Notes: generated from the sequence alone by a model not told the origin. Counted from the stretch's first letter, positions 35,249 through 46,610 are shown. The stretch is 64,000 nucleotides of DNA from Dryococelus australis (GCA_029891345.1 CM057009.1:207508709-207572708), one strand, 5' to 3'. Made by a program: numbers and translations.

Positions 35249-35266
35249 TGGCGCCGAAGGAGTGGG
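35249..35266 (+). promoter_or_regulatory. Gypsy-4 primer binding site
   Basis: TGGCGCCGAAGGAGTGGG lies directly after the 5' LTR. The TGG(CGCC) start is typical of tRNA 3'-end complementarity. The match to a specific tRNA is unclear after the first seven bases. Confidence 0.55.
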
Positions 35267-35451
35267 CTTAAAAAAATTTAGCCTTGCTAACATTTTCCAT
35301 TTGTAATTTTACGGGACAATATGATTTTGTCAGAATATAGCACAACATGGCTGCCAAGGAGGTTAAAGAACATTACTTTCTCCGTGGTTCACCCCTAATA
35401 TGTTCAACACCACTTTTCATACTTTTCAGATAATGTTGTGTTTGTAGGTAA

Positions 35452-36326
35452 AATGGAATTGGAAATAGAATTCGCAGTGAATAATATGTCACACACTAGC
35501 ACTGCAACACAAGCTTTTGACATGAAAGTATTCATGGAAGCTATTTTAAGGCTTTGAACAGAAATAAAAACAGAATTATCCACTGTAAAAACCAGAATTC
35601 CTACTTTAAAAACTGAAGTTATATAGCGGTCACAAAAGACTGAAGAATTAAAGGCTAAAACAGAGGAGTTACAATCCGAAATGAGAACCAAAATTCACTA
35701 GGCAGGTGAAACAATCAAATGCAGCTTTGTCAACACAAATTTCCGCACTGAAACAAAATACTGAGTCAGGCTTGGAAGCCATCATATCCAAGCTTAATTG
35801 TATACAATCAGAAAGCCAAGCATTGAAAGTCGATGTGGACGAAAACTCGTGTGTATTACATAGTGAAATTGATCTGGTGAAGGAGGAAGTTTATGTAAAA
35901 ATAGCTAGCATTGAATTGCATATTACACCAGAAGTACAAAGTACTATTGATACTCGGCTGAACTCTTACCAACACTATGTAGAAGACCAGATTAACGGCA
36001 TGGAAATGGCAAATCATACCGCGCAACAACAGCTGATTCGCGAACTGAATGAACACACTGCCACAATCAATACTTTGACAAGAGAGTGGGCAGACACTAA
36101 CGAGTAAACTCACGATACAAAAACCGCACAAGTTACACATTCATCCACAGCTACACTTGTGACAGTTCCCGAACTGCGCGAACATTAACATTTAAATCCC
36201 ATCACAAACTTGGTTTTACCAACAACACTACATCCTGTGGCAGCATTGGCACATCACACAGCCAAGCTGTGATCTGAAGGGATATCACAGTTCTCAGGTA
36301 CGGCAACAAGAAAATCCAGCGACACA
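35452..36326 (+). pseudogene. Gypsy-4 Gag N-terminal half, coiled coil
   Basis: An ATG at 35452 starts MELEIEFAVNNMSHTSTATQ. After single stops the frame has heptad-like repeats rich in K, T and E (TEIKTELSTVKTRI, LKTEV, EELKAKTEELQSEM). The open block 35706-36104 continues as a long predicted coiled coil (ISALKQNTESGLEAIISKLN, STIDTRLNSYQHYVED). GISQFSG near 36285 is the usual capsid entry motif, and the sequence then breaks at the pogo-like insertion. No nucleic-acid-binding knuckle is seen. A gag role is inferred from position and from the capsid half that follows. Confidence 0.6.
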
Positions 36327-37775
36327 CAGTAAACTCTCGATTAACTGTATTAATCGGGACCGGAGAAAACACGAATATGCAAATTTGAATTAAAAAACCC
36401 GGATAATCGAATTTACAAATTTTTACTCTTAATGGAACAGTGATATTGTCTCCAAAAATCATGATAAAACAATGTACCTATTATCAATTTCAAAGCAAAC
36501 ACAAATCTCGCACTGTATGTGTAGGATTTAACGTACACAATACTTTAACTGATATTTATGTTGCACCGAGTATACACAGCCTGCACCATCGCCAGGTGAG
36601 CATGTTGGGCTGGCAACACAGAGCTCTAGATAAGCAGTGCATGTTGTGTGTGTGGCACTTTCTCAACGTGCATCACTCAGGCCCATCCTTTTGATGGCAG
36701 AGTTAGTTGAAAGTTTAGAATGCAATACAATACAGACTATAAGAGACTTACGCAACCTGGCATTTAAACAAGACAGTACAATCTCCATTACTAGGAGCTT
36801 ATTTAAATTTTACTGACTTACACACACACAAAAGTTAAAAAATTAAGAATCGTTAAATTGTTTGTATACATTTAAACACTTGATATGAAAAATGTAAGAA
36901 AAGTTCAACCGTGCCTTTCTTAAAAAAGTATTCAATTATTTTTTTTGCTTGGCACCAGGATTGATGTTTTTGTTGATAACACACCATGCTCAAGATAATT
37001 TTCTTACTTTTCTGCAATAGTTTAAATTGTCCTTTCACGCTTTGTTGACATTCCAAAAACAACACTACAAAGTGAACAATGACCCGGGTCGGTGGTCGAT
37101 AAACTGGCAAGACATGTTTTTTTTTTTTTCGAGGAGGAGGAACTGAGGCCATGTCCAAAATGAAAAACTTGTTATTTTGTAAGTTGTTATTTTGTAAGTT
37201 GTCATTTCGTAACTTTCATATTGGACATTGTCGACAGTCACTTGTTTAGTACTCGCGGCAATACTTTTTGCTTTTTAAAACATGCCTGGTGTATTTTATG
37301 AACAATGATTTGTTTTAAAAACATGTTATTTATACACTCGCACATGTGATTTGAATGCAAAAAAAAAATATGGCGATTTTCAATTTTGTATTTTTGTAAA
37401 CATCTGCAAGATACAAATTACAAAATACAAAATTACAGAATATGCAACAATTTTTGTATAGAAAATTGGGTCGCATGATAATATTGTCAACAAAATCTGG
37501 CATTTCGGACACAGCCTCCAGGTGATCAGATATGCGTTTTAATGGGTGGAAATGGATGACTCACGCAGGTCTCTGCGACAGGCTGACAGTTTAAAGTGAT
37601 ACATCAGCTCACGGGGCACAGCAATGGATGTACATAGTACTGCTGTTTGTTGAACGACACATGTTATAGCATCCCCTTGCAGCAGAAGTAACAGTAGACT
37701 TTAAAAAAAGTCAAAAAGCAGCACGGATAAGCCGAAAGCAAGTTAAGTGAAGCACGAATAAATGGGAATGTACTG
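36327..37775. mobile_element. Pogo/Tigger-like DNA transposon inserted in gag
   Basis: The left end CAGTAAACTCTCGATTAACT continues TAATCGGGACCGG and AACCCGGATAATCGAAT, the classical Tigger/pogo end style. The right end in reverse complement is CAGTACATTCCCATTTATTC, agreeing at about 14 of 21 bases. TA follows the right end (37776-37777), while the left flank is CA. The gag reading resumes about 100 bases after it. Within 1449 bp no transposase can be read, so it is non-autonomous or fully decayed. Confidence 0.55.
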
Positions 37776-37854
37776 TATTTAAAGAGGCTAGAAGAGTATT
37801 CAAGTCTGTTTAAACTTTACTATGTTGACATTTTGTGCTCTTTGAGCTTAAGTT

Positions 37855-38860
37855 TGAAATCAGCTGCTTACTTTTGGTGGGAGGTATAAAAAATTAATTG
37901 CAGATTACCACTCTTTTCAGGCATTCCTATCACACTTCTGTACTACCAAAATTAAGGGTTATTCGAAGGCTCGTTTGCATGCCGAAAAATTCGACCCCAG
38001 GAAAGGTAAGTCATTAGATGAACATTTAAGTGACATGTATGACAGAACACGTCCCTTATCAGCTCCCATGGAGGATGAGGAGTTTATCAAAATTATATTA
38101 TCACAGTTACCATACAGATACCAAATTCAATCCTCAAACCATTCCTACAGTAGCATTACTGAGTTCAGATACCATTTACTGAAATTTGACCAGCTCGATA
38201 AAACCATGCGGTTGCAATCGACTAGGGAAGGTGATAGGCCACCAAGAAATTGTGCACTGCCCCTATATAAGCATTATCATTCAAGGGACATGACGGATGT
38301 AATTGATCCAAATTTTTTTCAACAAAAAGTAAACACACTGATGTGGGAACCATGCAATTAAAACAGTAAGCAAGGTTATCATGGAAATGGAGGTAGTGGT
38401 CATAGGAAGAAGAGTAATGGTGAGACAGGGTACTGGCCCTATTCTATGTCAGATAATAAATAAGGCAATGACACAAATAGAGATTTTGTTCGCGGGTCTT
38501 AAGATCAGGCGCAGCTTATTAAAAATTGCAATACTCTACAGTTCAAGCAAACAGTGAACACAAGAGTCTTGCTACCAAGCTATGCACCACAGTTTAGACA
38601 TTTCGAAACCTCGATCTCATAATATATTTCACTTACCGCTGCCAATACCAGACCACAATAAAAATAATCCATCAGACTACATCCAAAGAATCAAACCACT
38701 AAATCCATTAGCTGCACCCTATGAAAGAAATAATTTTGTTCAAAGAAATCCTAGGCAGGGAAATACTTACAAGTCAATGCTCGGAGGCAATCAAAATCCC
38801 TACATCACCATTGTACTAGAAAGCCAAGTGTTGGGAACATACCGAAGGAAGAAGTAAGGG
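37855..38860 (+). pseudogene. Gypsy-4 Gag capsid half
   Basis: The frame reads AAYFWWEVYKKLIADYHSFQ, then AFLSHFCTTKIKGYSKARLH with one shift. The open block from 37975 has EKFDPRKGKSLDEHLSDMYD and IILSQLPYRYQIQ. The WW, ADYxxFxxxFLxxF and SLxEHL...LP features are those of Ty3/Gypsy retrotransposon capsids. After 38361 the reading is glycine-, serine- and asparagine-rich (NSKQGYHGNGGSGH) and breaks up. The later open block 38582-38857 is N- and P-rich and may be nucleocapsid-like, but no CCHC box is visible. Confidence 0.7.
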
Positions 38861-39140
38861 AAGAAATTTTCAGACTTGTAAATGCCAGATTGCAGAATCC
38901 TGGAAGAAATTGCAGAAGCTTTCAAAAATAAATAAATTGAAGATCGGTGATTAAGTATTGAGACACACTAATCCTATATGGTCGTTATGGGAAGGTACGA
39001 CCAAAACGTTGCATCTTTTGTAGTGATCCATTTGTGGTACAAGCCAAGGCCAAAGCGAATTTTTACTAGCTGGCTACACAAGAAGGAACTCCAGTGGGGA
39101 GATATTAATTTGACCCAGCTCTGACCCTACAAGGTTCCTT
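38860..39140 (+). pseudogene. Gypsy-4 integrase C-terminal remnant
   Basis: The translation gives VREEIFRLVNARLQNP, then LILYGRYGKVRPK, DPFVVQAKAKANFY and LATQEGTPVGRY. This pattern (helical region, DLVLxR, PFxxVxxxNxYxL, GxxVGxY) is the integrase tail seen in many Gypsy elements. It lies directly after Gag-type sequence, so protease, RT, RNase H and the integrase core are missing. The call rests on pattern rather than catalytic residues. Confidence 0.5.
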
Positions 39141-40293
39141 GCGTTGCAAGTAAAACAGTGTAAGCTTGAAGAGTCACATTGATTTGTTTAAAGGGCAAAG
39201 CATAGTTATTTTACCTCCAGTGATGAATTAAGCCTGTATTTTTGAGAGAAAAAAAAAGTTAAGAATTACAAAGTGGTTGTGTCAGCGGCCAAATTTCATT
39301 TGTTGTATCTCTGCATTCATGTTTATTTTTGCAATGTTGATATGTTAATGAAATGTCATCTCCTTATATTTATTGCCCATGTCTACGTGCTTTTGACAAG
39401 TTAGTGTTTTGTTGTTTTTTTTTTTTTTTGCGTAACGCCACTAAACTACTTGCCAACAGCTACGTTGCACACCTCTGTAAAAATTAATTGAGACTTATTA
39501 TGGCAGCCTATTTTATATCAATATCACGTATAAGGAAGTAAACGTGACACTGTTCAAGCTAAGTACAGTAATACGATGAGCTGCAATTTATTGTACTGAA
39601 GGTTGTTTGAGAAAAAAAAAAAAGGGGGACAAGAGCTAAACCTGCCACCATAATAATAATAAATTATCTAACAACATTATCCGCCTACTTGTGTAACTTC
39701 CCACACTGTAGCTAGACTGAGAATATCTACAAAATTACAGAACACTACATGAACACATGAGCCCGGCGTCTCTGCCAGTGCTGGAAACTGGACCTCTATT
39801 AATTCGAAATTTTCTCTTATCAGCAGTTCTTCGGGGTGCAGTGGGTGGTGTAGCTTTCCAACACGGTGGTGTGTTATCTGGGGTGCGAGAGTGCTGCTCA
39901 TTTCTTATCATCCCACTTGGAGGCTACGACAAATTAAAACGCCTGATCCTGAGGCAGGCTGGTCATGACAACAGAAGGCCATGGGGGTGCTACCATCTCT
40001 GGGCATTGCAGGAACTTCTTCCAGGGATAAGCGTGGAATGGCAGAATATCACAAACATTTATTTATTTCACGGGGGTGCCTTTTGCATGCAGAAATTTGG
40101 GCGGGCAATGGGGATTGTAATTATGCAGGTAATTTACAAATGCTTATTCTGCTGCCCAGACTTGTGGGATCTCATTGCTTGATACGTTTAGTTCATTTTA
40201 CCTATTATATATCTTCCCCCTGAGCACAGGTGGCATGTAGATAGGGCAAAGTCGCCCGTAGAGTGCGCATTCGCACAGCGCAGCATGTCGGAA
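39141..40293 (+). other. Gypsy-4 3' region, no recognisable coding
   Basis: Only a 141-codon open frame at 39757-40182 with no family resemblance is present, overlapping frames on the other strand. There are poly(T) (39414-39428) and poly(A) (39612-39623) runs. No clear polypurine tract precedes 40294. Confidence 0.45.
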
Positions 40294-40515
40294 TGTGTCA
40301 CATGTTTATCATGTTTTCTTGTATTCAGCGATTATGTTATTGGTATGATAAAAATAGGAGTTTTTCCTTTTTTTTCTTAACGGATATCATGAACATCATC
40401 CTAATAATGCTCCTCATGCACTTATAAATCTGTTCAGATTTTATATTTGGCTATTACAAAGGGAAACCCCCATGTTATAATGGAATCTGCTTCAACGTTG
40501 ATGAAACTTAACCTT
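40294..40515 (+). repeat. Gypsy-4 3' LTR, abutted by Gypsy-2
   Basis: This matches 35000-35247 strongly to about 40460 and weakly to the end (CAACGTTGATGAAACTTAACC). The Gypsy-2 terminus follows. Sequence after Gypsy-2 (CCTTTATGATTT at 51479) may hold the last bases of this LTR. Confidence 0.6.
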
Positions 40516-42603
40516 AGACACGTGCCGGGTTAAGGAGTGGCTGGCACAGTCGCCGTGGCTGATTGCTTTAGACCAAACATACAGCGTTAGGGATTTACTG
40601 ACTGAGTTGGCGTTTACAGCCTGTTACCTTGACTGGGCACATCGGCTGGTGGGTCAGTACGAAGTTGGCTATACTTTGTTTGACCAATGACTTGCAGATG
40701 GATTCCTTATTTCCTACTGTGGGTTTACGTGTCAAGGTATTCAACTGGCAGGAGGTGTCGAGGTTACCTGGCTTACTTAGATTTGCTTCAGCCATCAGTA
40801 GAACTATTGCTGGTTGCTGACGGGAACAGGCGGTGCAGTCCACTGGCTGTAGGTCGGTGATACATGTCAGCCAACACAGTATCGCAGATTCCAGGATGCT
40901 GCTTCTGGGCTCCAGAACATGGGGTTGGAAACCCCGTGTCTTACCTCGGTCCCGTATACCAGACTGTGCAAGACAGGATGATATTCTTGATGATCCTCTG
41001 TGTGAGGAGGGAAGCCAATATACTTATATTCAGCAGAGGACTGTCTCTCTAAAAGTCTGGCTAATGGCTAAAGCAGGGTGGTCTTGTTCTGCTTGTCTAC
41101 CCAAAATAGGCAGGGCCAATACACATCGCTGTTGGCAGCGAGGTGAGCTGTCCTTTGCTCTTCTCTCCTTGAACCGTGCCTTATCTTAAAAGGCATAGAG
41201 TATAGAACAATGCTAAACGGTATAGGTCATACACTGATGAGACAAAACAATTCCTTATATTAGTGTACTGCCAGTAGTAGCTGCTGGCACAAGCTCGGTG
41301 CTCCAGAAAGCACCCCGCCATCGGCCGGCAGACCAGAAGCCTCAAGCAGTATGGGCCACCTTCCTGCCACTACTGGGTATGGGTCGCAACCAAGGCCAGG
41401 CCATAACACTCCAACAATTACTCCCGCCAGCACCTAGGTGCTAAAGTAGGAATACAACTCAAGCGTACCGTCTCTCCCTGGTTGAATGAGTTGCTAGTGA
41501 ATGGGGCTCTGCTGTTCTATCCCCGGAGGTCTAGAACAGCTGGGCGTCGAATGGTGTGTGTATGTGACTGGTGGATTCCTGAAGGGGATCACGAGTCCTC
41601 GTCTAATTCGTATTCAATTAACTAGTCACAGTCCGCAGTGCACAACATGTGGGTTCCTAGCCGAGTAGTGAAGGACACTCTATAAATAATACTATCAGCT
41701 ATAAGAACAAAACTGTATTTATTAAGAATGTAATAAATACAGTGACATGTGCTATCGCCGAACCAAGCTGACGGTATGATGTATGTAACCTATGCTGAAC
41801 AGGTGTAGGTGACCTGGTTCAAGGATAATCAAGAATGCAAAAGTAATTGATAACTAAATATATACTTAACATAGCTAACTAACTTTGGGATGTCTTGACT
41901 AGATAATTAAATTAAAGGGTACACTGCTCTAGTAGCAGGGAGTGTAGTTCGCCCCTACCAGCAAGTAGGGGCGGATATTGTTCAAGAAGGAATCAGTAGC
42001 GAATTGTGTTGATAATAGCAGAAGCAGCTTCTGGTAGAAAAAGGGTATCAGCAATGAAGAGCCTCTGGTAAGTAATAGTCATTGACGTCAATGAAGCTTC
42101 TGGTGACGGCAATGGTAGCAGCCACTGGTGGTTGCTGAAGACTTGGAGGTCGTCAAAGGCCCCAGTACAAGAAGTGGTGGCGCGAGCTCGAGGATCAGAG
42201 AGAATAACTCGTGAGCCCTGCCATGCACGGACTAGTCCAAAGGACATGTGCGACGGCGGGCTGTGGAGGGAGTGTGTGACGTCTCTCTAGCACGAGGCAG
42301 GAGTGGGGGTAGCAACCCTCTGGTCATCTCTCGGCTTCGTGAGTATTCGGTGGTGCTCAGCTGTGCCCCAAGGTGGCCGACGGCTTGTAGGTTCTCAGCG
42401 GTGATGAGGGGAAGGCGGCGTGCTTGCTGGCTTGTGCAAAGTCAGTTTCCACATGTTCGGAAGCGCCGTCCAAGATTTTGGCGATCCACAACGTCCATGT
42501 ACTGCATTGGTAGGGCTTGACTCTCACTTGGATGTAATAGGTATACTGGCGTCAATAGATGAGTCATAATTGTTTGTAGTAGTACAATAAACAGCATGTG
42601 TCA
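40516..42603 (-). repeat. Gypsy-2 3' LTR
   Basis: At 2088 bp it is longer than the other LTR by a segment of about 550 bp (about 41462-42015). The TATA element of the 5' LTR is missing here: GGACTAGTCC replaces GGACTTATATAGTCG. A CRE-type TGACGTCA is kept at 42083-42090. The element-side start is TGACACATGC (42603 downward). Confidence 0.85.
42083..42090. promoter_or_regulatory. CRE palindrome TGACGTCA in Gypsy-2 3' LTR
   Basis: The perfect eight-base CREB/ATF palindrome is embedded in ATTGACGTCAATGAAG and is conserved in the other LTR at 50935-50942. A regulatory role is inferred only from this conservation. Confidence 0.4.
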
Positions 42604-42626
42604 ATTCACCCCCACCCCCCCCCCCC
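42604..42626 (-). promoter_or_regulatory. Gypsy-2 polypurine tract
   Basis: On the minus strand twelve G, a T and five G, then TGAAT, lie directly ahead of the LTR start TGACACATGC. This G-rich tract sits where the plus-strand primer of reverse transcription is expected. Confidence 0.6.
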
Positions 42627-44430
42627 AACCATTGCGATGAAGACTCATTGTGAAAGGTCGGTGGAGTATGGTGTGGGCCGACTCATCTGGAAGTTCTCTG
42701 GAAGAAGAGTTGAGAAGAAAAAAATTTTCATCAGGTACACGGGACTCAATGTTGGGCACCTTGACCGCTGTAATTCCGCTTGCTCTGTGCCCTGGGGCTG
42801 GCTGAAGACACGTGGCGCACCAGCGGTAGTTCTGTCTCTTTTCAGGTGGGTTATCTCTCTGCCCCTCGCCACGGCGAAGCAGACCGCTGCATGCTGTTAA
42901 TGCCCCCCCCCCCCCGTGAGGATTAGTGTTAGGAATGACGCAGTGTATCAGGTGTCCCACCAACCTACCTGGTTTACGCATGTCGTCGACAAAAAACTCA
43001 GCATAGTGCTGTGGTTAATTACAAGAATATATACAAGAACCCAAAATAAAAACACATAAAAACAACATGACAAATACGAAGGGTTTTAAAAACTTTGTTC
43101 AATCCTTACTCGCGGAAGGCGGGGAAAAGTCACTATCACGGAGCATGCTATGGTGATTTATGAAAGTAAACTAGCACACTTTCTGGGTTAGTCTGTGGGT
43201 CTCACAGCAAGAAAAACCATTACGTGTAACAGGTTAAGAGTTCGAAACCTCAGACCTTCCATCACCTGGGTTGACCGGCTAACGAACAATGCGAGTACAC
43301 TAAGAAATGAATTCAACACGCAGATAATTGGCGCATGTTGGTCACTACACACTAACAAACATAACACTGCAAATAAGTTGAATTTAAGATATCTTGCACC
43401 TGGTTTCACTGTAGTGAGTTCATCTTGGCTCATAGTTCTGGGTCGACTCTTAGTTGGTGCATAAGATATTCAAAACCAAGTACACAAGACACATAAACCT
43501 GTAAGAAATGGAATTATTCTTCGTAGGTTTTGCTTCACAAGAAAACTACATGTGTACCTACACATCAAGTCAAATATAAAAAAATCTAAGCTAGCTAATT
43601 CCCTTATGGGAGTCTATCTTATATGAAGTTCTAAATTTAATATGTACAATCGGTGAAGTGTCTGTCTTCGTGTATAACACCGACACTGTGGAGTCTATAA
43701 GTGTGTCTACATTTATGTGTGGGCTGTCGGCCACTAGTTCACAGACCCTTGTCATTGGTGAGGTGTAAAATGTCTATTTGCACTGGTTGAGATTCTACAG
43801 TGTAATAACTGCTGTTCTTACGAGTTCTAATTATTACAGGTCGCACTTAGTCGAGTGTGTGAATAATCACTAATACATTTACCTCCCCGGTTCCTATGCT
43901 TCCTCTGCTTGATGACAGATGGGTAAGCTAACTGTTGTTGTTTAACAAGCTTAAACTAGCCTAATGTGAGTGTCTTTGCCTATTTCTCACTGTCTTCGAC
44001 TGGTCGGCTAGTTTGACTGTCACTTGTTACAGGTCTGTTATGAGTCCTGTTTCACTATGTTTAAGTAGTGGTTTACAACTACTATACTGGTTCTCATTTG
44101 ACTGAGCACTGCATTTACGATTGTTCTTCGGGTTTACGTTCCGCTGGTCTTCCTCTCGGTCTGAGTACAGCGTGGGCTGGATATGGCCACGTGAACCTCG
44201 ACGTGGGCCTCCAGGGTGACTCTCGGTACCGGCCAGGCATCGAATCTGCCTTGGCGGCACGAGGGGGGCATCATGCTTCGTTCAGCGTGAGGTGTTGTGG
44301 CATCTGCTTCTGCAGCTACTGATGGGAGAGAACACAAGAACAAGGAATGCTGAGGTAGTATGGGGGAGTGACACAGGATGGTCCTGCACCCAGACTGCAC
44401 GGGTTCCTACTCGTAGGGCAGGATGTTTCT
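42627..44430 (-). other. Gypsy-2 3' noncoding region
   Basis: About 1.8 kb without recognisable protein homology. It includes a 13-C run (42903-42915) and a tRNA-like head on the + strand (43178-43260). The part nearest 44430 may still be coding tail. Confidence 0.5.
43178..43260 (+). repeat. Possible tRNA-derived SINE head
   Basis: GGGTTAGTCTGTGGG resembles a degenerate A box. AGTTCGAAACC at about 43231 is a one-mismatch B box (consensus GGTTCGANNCC), about 50 bases further on. No tail or target duplication could be defined. Confidence 0.3.
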
Positions 44431-44433
44431 GTG

Positions 44434-44800
44434 AAGTGGCAGTGCGAGGGAGTGGCAGTTGACCGCACTCCACCTCGACTGCTAATATTCCTCGCCTAAG
44501 GTCCGGTTAGTTGGAGGCATCGACTGTCTCAATGTCCAGGTCCTTCGTCGAGGTAGTTGCACCATGTGTAGGGTAGTGGGAGGCATTGACGGTCTCGATG
44601 CCTGAAGTGGCAGTGTGAGGGAGAAGCAGATGACCGTTCTCCACCTCAACTGCTGATGCTCCTCGTCAAAGGTCTGGGTAGTTGGAGGCATTGATGGTTT
44701 TGATGTCCAGGTCCTTCGTCGAGGCAGTGCAAGGGAGACACTCAACCTCGACTGCGGGTGTTGCACCAGGTGTAGGGTAGTGGGAGACATTTATGGTCTC
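44434..44800 (-). repeat. 171-bp tandem repeat within the pol tail
   Basis: GAAGTGGCAGTGCGAGGGAG at about 44434 recurs as GAAGTGGCAGTGTGAGGGAG at 44605. CCACCTCGACTGC at 44470 recurs as CCACCTCAACTGC at 44641. A third partial unit starts near 44730 (GCAGTGCAAGGGAG, CAACCTCGACTGC). Two and a bit units are present. Confidence 0.75.
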
Positions 44801-45052
44801 AACGCCTTGTTCATCAGATGCCGATCGAGCGGGAGGCAGAACGGGTCTCTTGTTTTCAATGGCACCGATGGGTGGAGTTTCCTACATGGCAGGAGTTAGG
44901 CGGAGCGTTGTCGTCGACGATGCTAAACGCTCCCTGCAGTCTTGACTTCTCGCCGTCAGAAGCAGGGGTCAGTTTCATAGACGCTGGAACGATCTTGGTC
45001 TCTGTCTCAGTGGTTGTACTACGTGGAGGTGTAGGCGCTCAGGTTGTTTCTA

Positions 45053-45071
45053 CCCCCCCCCCCCCCCCCCC
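45053..45071 (+). repeat. Poly(C) tract, 19 bases
   Basis: This is the longest G/C homopolymer in the window, lying within the Gypsy-2 tail region. Confidence 0.85.
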
Positions 45072-45479
45072 ATCACCAATGTTGCTTCCGATCATTCGCT
45101 GATTCAGCTCGATCGACAGGGTGTCTGGTCGTACTCCCGGTCTCGTAGGCTATGCCGTAACACTTTGGAGCAGCTAGGGGTTGCTTTGTCACGTCTAGCT
45201 GCGACTTTCTGTGCGTAGTTGCGAGGTGTCAAGAGCAGTGATTTGACGGAAGCTGCACCTTGGCACTGGTCTAAGTCTACTCTCCAAGGTGTTGAGTAGT
45301 TTGGCTCCCCATCTGTGTCTGCATTTCGTGCCTTGTGCCTCTTTGTTGGCCTTGGCTCGATTTTGGGAGGTGCCATGATTGGCGTTGGGTCATCCTCGTC
45401 TTCGGAATGCCATGGAGGTGTATCAATGATGTCACCGTCTTTAGGTCAGGGCATGTCACCCAGAAATGGTCGGATTTGT

Positions 45480-46610
45480 CCTCGGGTGGCCTTTTAGATC
45501 TGTCCCCACAGGTCTTCGGCCCAGTAGATGTTGTCCTTTTTTCCTACTATGTGGTACGGACTTTCCCATTCATCAGCAAGGCCAGCACAGAACTAGTTGT
45601 TGGCCTTGCTGAGGGGACGAGCTCCAAGTAAGACCGCTACGCCAAGATTGAACTCTCGTACCCCGTCTTTGGTTAGGGGTACTTTCATTGGATGTAGGCC
45701 CTGGGCCTTCTGGGCAGTAGTGGCGCGAGCTAGCGTGACTAGTCGAACGTCCTCTGGTTGTGGCATGTCCGTTGGTTTGCTGTCCCTTTACCAGTCGCCC
45801 GGTCGGCATACGGATTGGCCCACAGGTAATTGACAAGGATTTGTATTTACTGCTTTGTTTGTCCGGCGTAGAAGGGCAAACAAGATGATAGGTACATGTT
45901 TGTCCCAATGTCGGTGGTCATTCCCAACACTGAGTCGGAGGCATTTCTTTATCTCCTGATTCCTGCGTTTAGTGCAGTTTGTCTGTGGGTGGTATGGTGG
46001 GGTAGTCCATGTCTCTACCCCCATTCTTGGCATGCGGACTGCCATTGGCGACTCGTGAACTGAGTGCCATTGTCAGTCAGTATGGCCTTCGGGTATCCCC
46101 ACCATGAAAATAACTCTGTCTCCATTTTCCGGATAATAGGGGTTGTTTCCTGGTTGGGTAGTGGAAAAGTTTCTACCCACCTGGAGAACCGGTCTGTGAT
46201 TATCAGTAAGTATCGGTTCCCCTTCGTACTCCAGGCATACTGTCCCATTAGATGAGCCGATATGTGGGTCCACGCTATCTTGGGCCTTCTGGGTCGAGCT
46301 GTTGCTACGGCAGCACATGACACAGTCGCTCGTGTACTGCCGGACGTTGCGGCTCATTCTGTCCCAGCTAAAGCAGGATCCGATGTCCAGCAAGGGTTTC
46401 TCTGGTACCGAGATGTCCAGCTTGTGGGTGATCGTGGTGGTGACTGCATATATCGGTGCGTAGTTGTGGCAGAATATGTATCTTCCACTAGGCAGTGGGT
46501 TGTCTGCTACGCATCCACACAATATCATCCCTTAGTTCAAACCTTCGGGACTGTTTGCGTAGGAGACGGCGAATTTTCGAATCCTCCTGCTGGCTTATTG
46601 TGATTTGGTG
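45480..46610 (-). pseudogene. Gypsy-2 integrase
   Basis: The zinc-binding N-terminus keeps TSDCVMC. The core reads IAWTHISAHLMGQYAWSTKG, then NRYLLIITDRFSRWVETFPL and ILTDNGTQFTSRQW (46015-46320). After a shift it reads TPPYHPQTNCTKRRNQEIKK and HWDKHVPIILFALLRR. The first catalytic aspartate has become H (SAHLMG) and the glutamate K (NCTK), while the second aspartate is kept. FNLGVAVLLGARPLS and WESPYHIVGKKDNIYW form the C-terminal GPY/F-like module. It is catalytically dead. It aligns with Gypsy-1 block by block. Confidence 0.85.

Larger units (their letters stand above)
35000..40515 (+). mobile_element. Gypsy-4: gag-bearing LTR element with most of pol deleted
   Basis: Direct repeats at 35000-35247 and 40294-40515 bracket a primer binding site, a coiled-coil Gag, capsid and then only the C-terminal end of integrase. 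A pogo-like transposon splits Gag (36327-37775). Removing it leaves about 4 kb. Its 3' LTR end abuts Gypsy-2 at 40516. The element would depend on a full relative for RT and integrase. Confidence 0.65.
44431..45500 (-). pseudogene. Gypsy-2 C-terminal tail of pol, with tandem repeats
   Basis: After the integrase C-terminal module the minus strand keeps coding-like composition. One block reads MAPPKIEPRPTKRHKARNAD, then QKVAARRDKATPSC (45104-45376), a basic, P/T/S-rich, probably disordered peptide. It then enters a 171-bp tandem repeat (44434-44800) rich in P, T and R. A 19-C run at 45053-45071 interrupts it. Gypsy-1 also has a long P-rich tail in this place. No envelope features are visible. 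Confidence 0.45.

Noticed and set aside
39757-40182. 141-codon open frame in the Gypsy-4 3' region
   Set aside because: Composition is not protein-like for a retroelement, there is no family resemblance, and another frame overlaps it.
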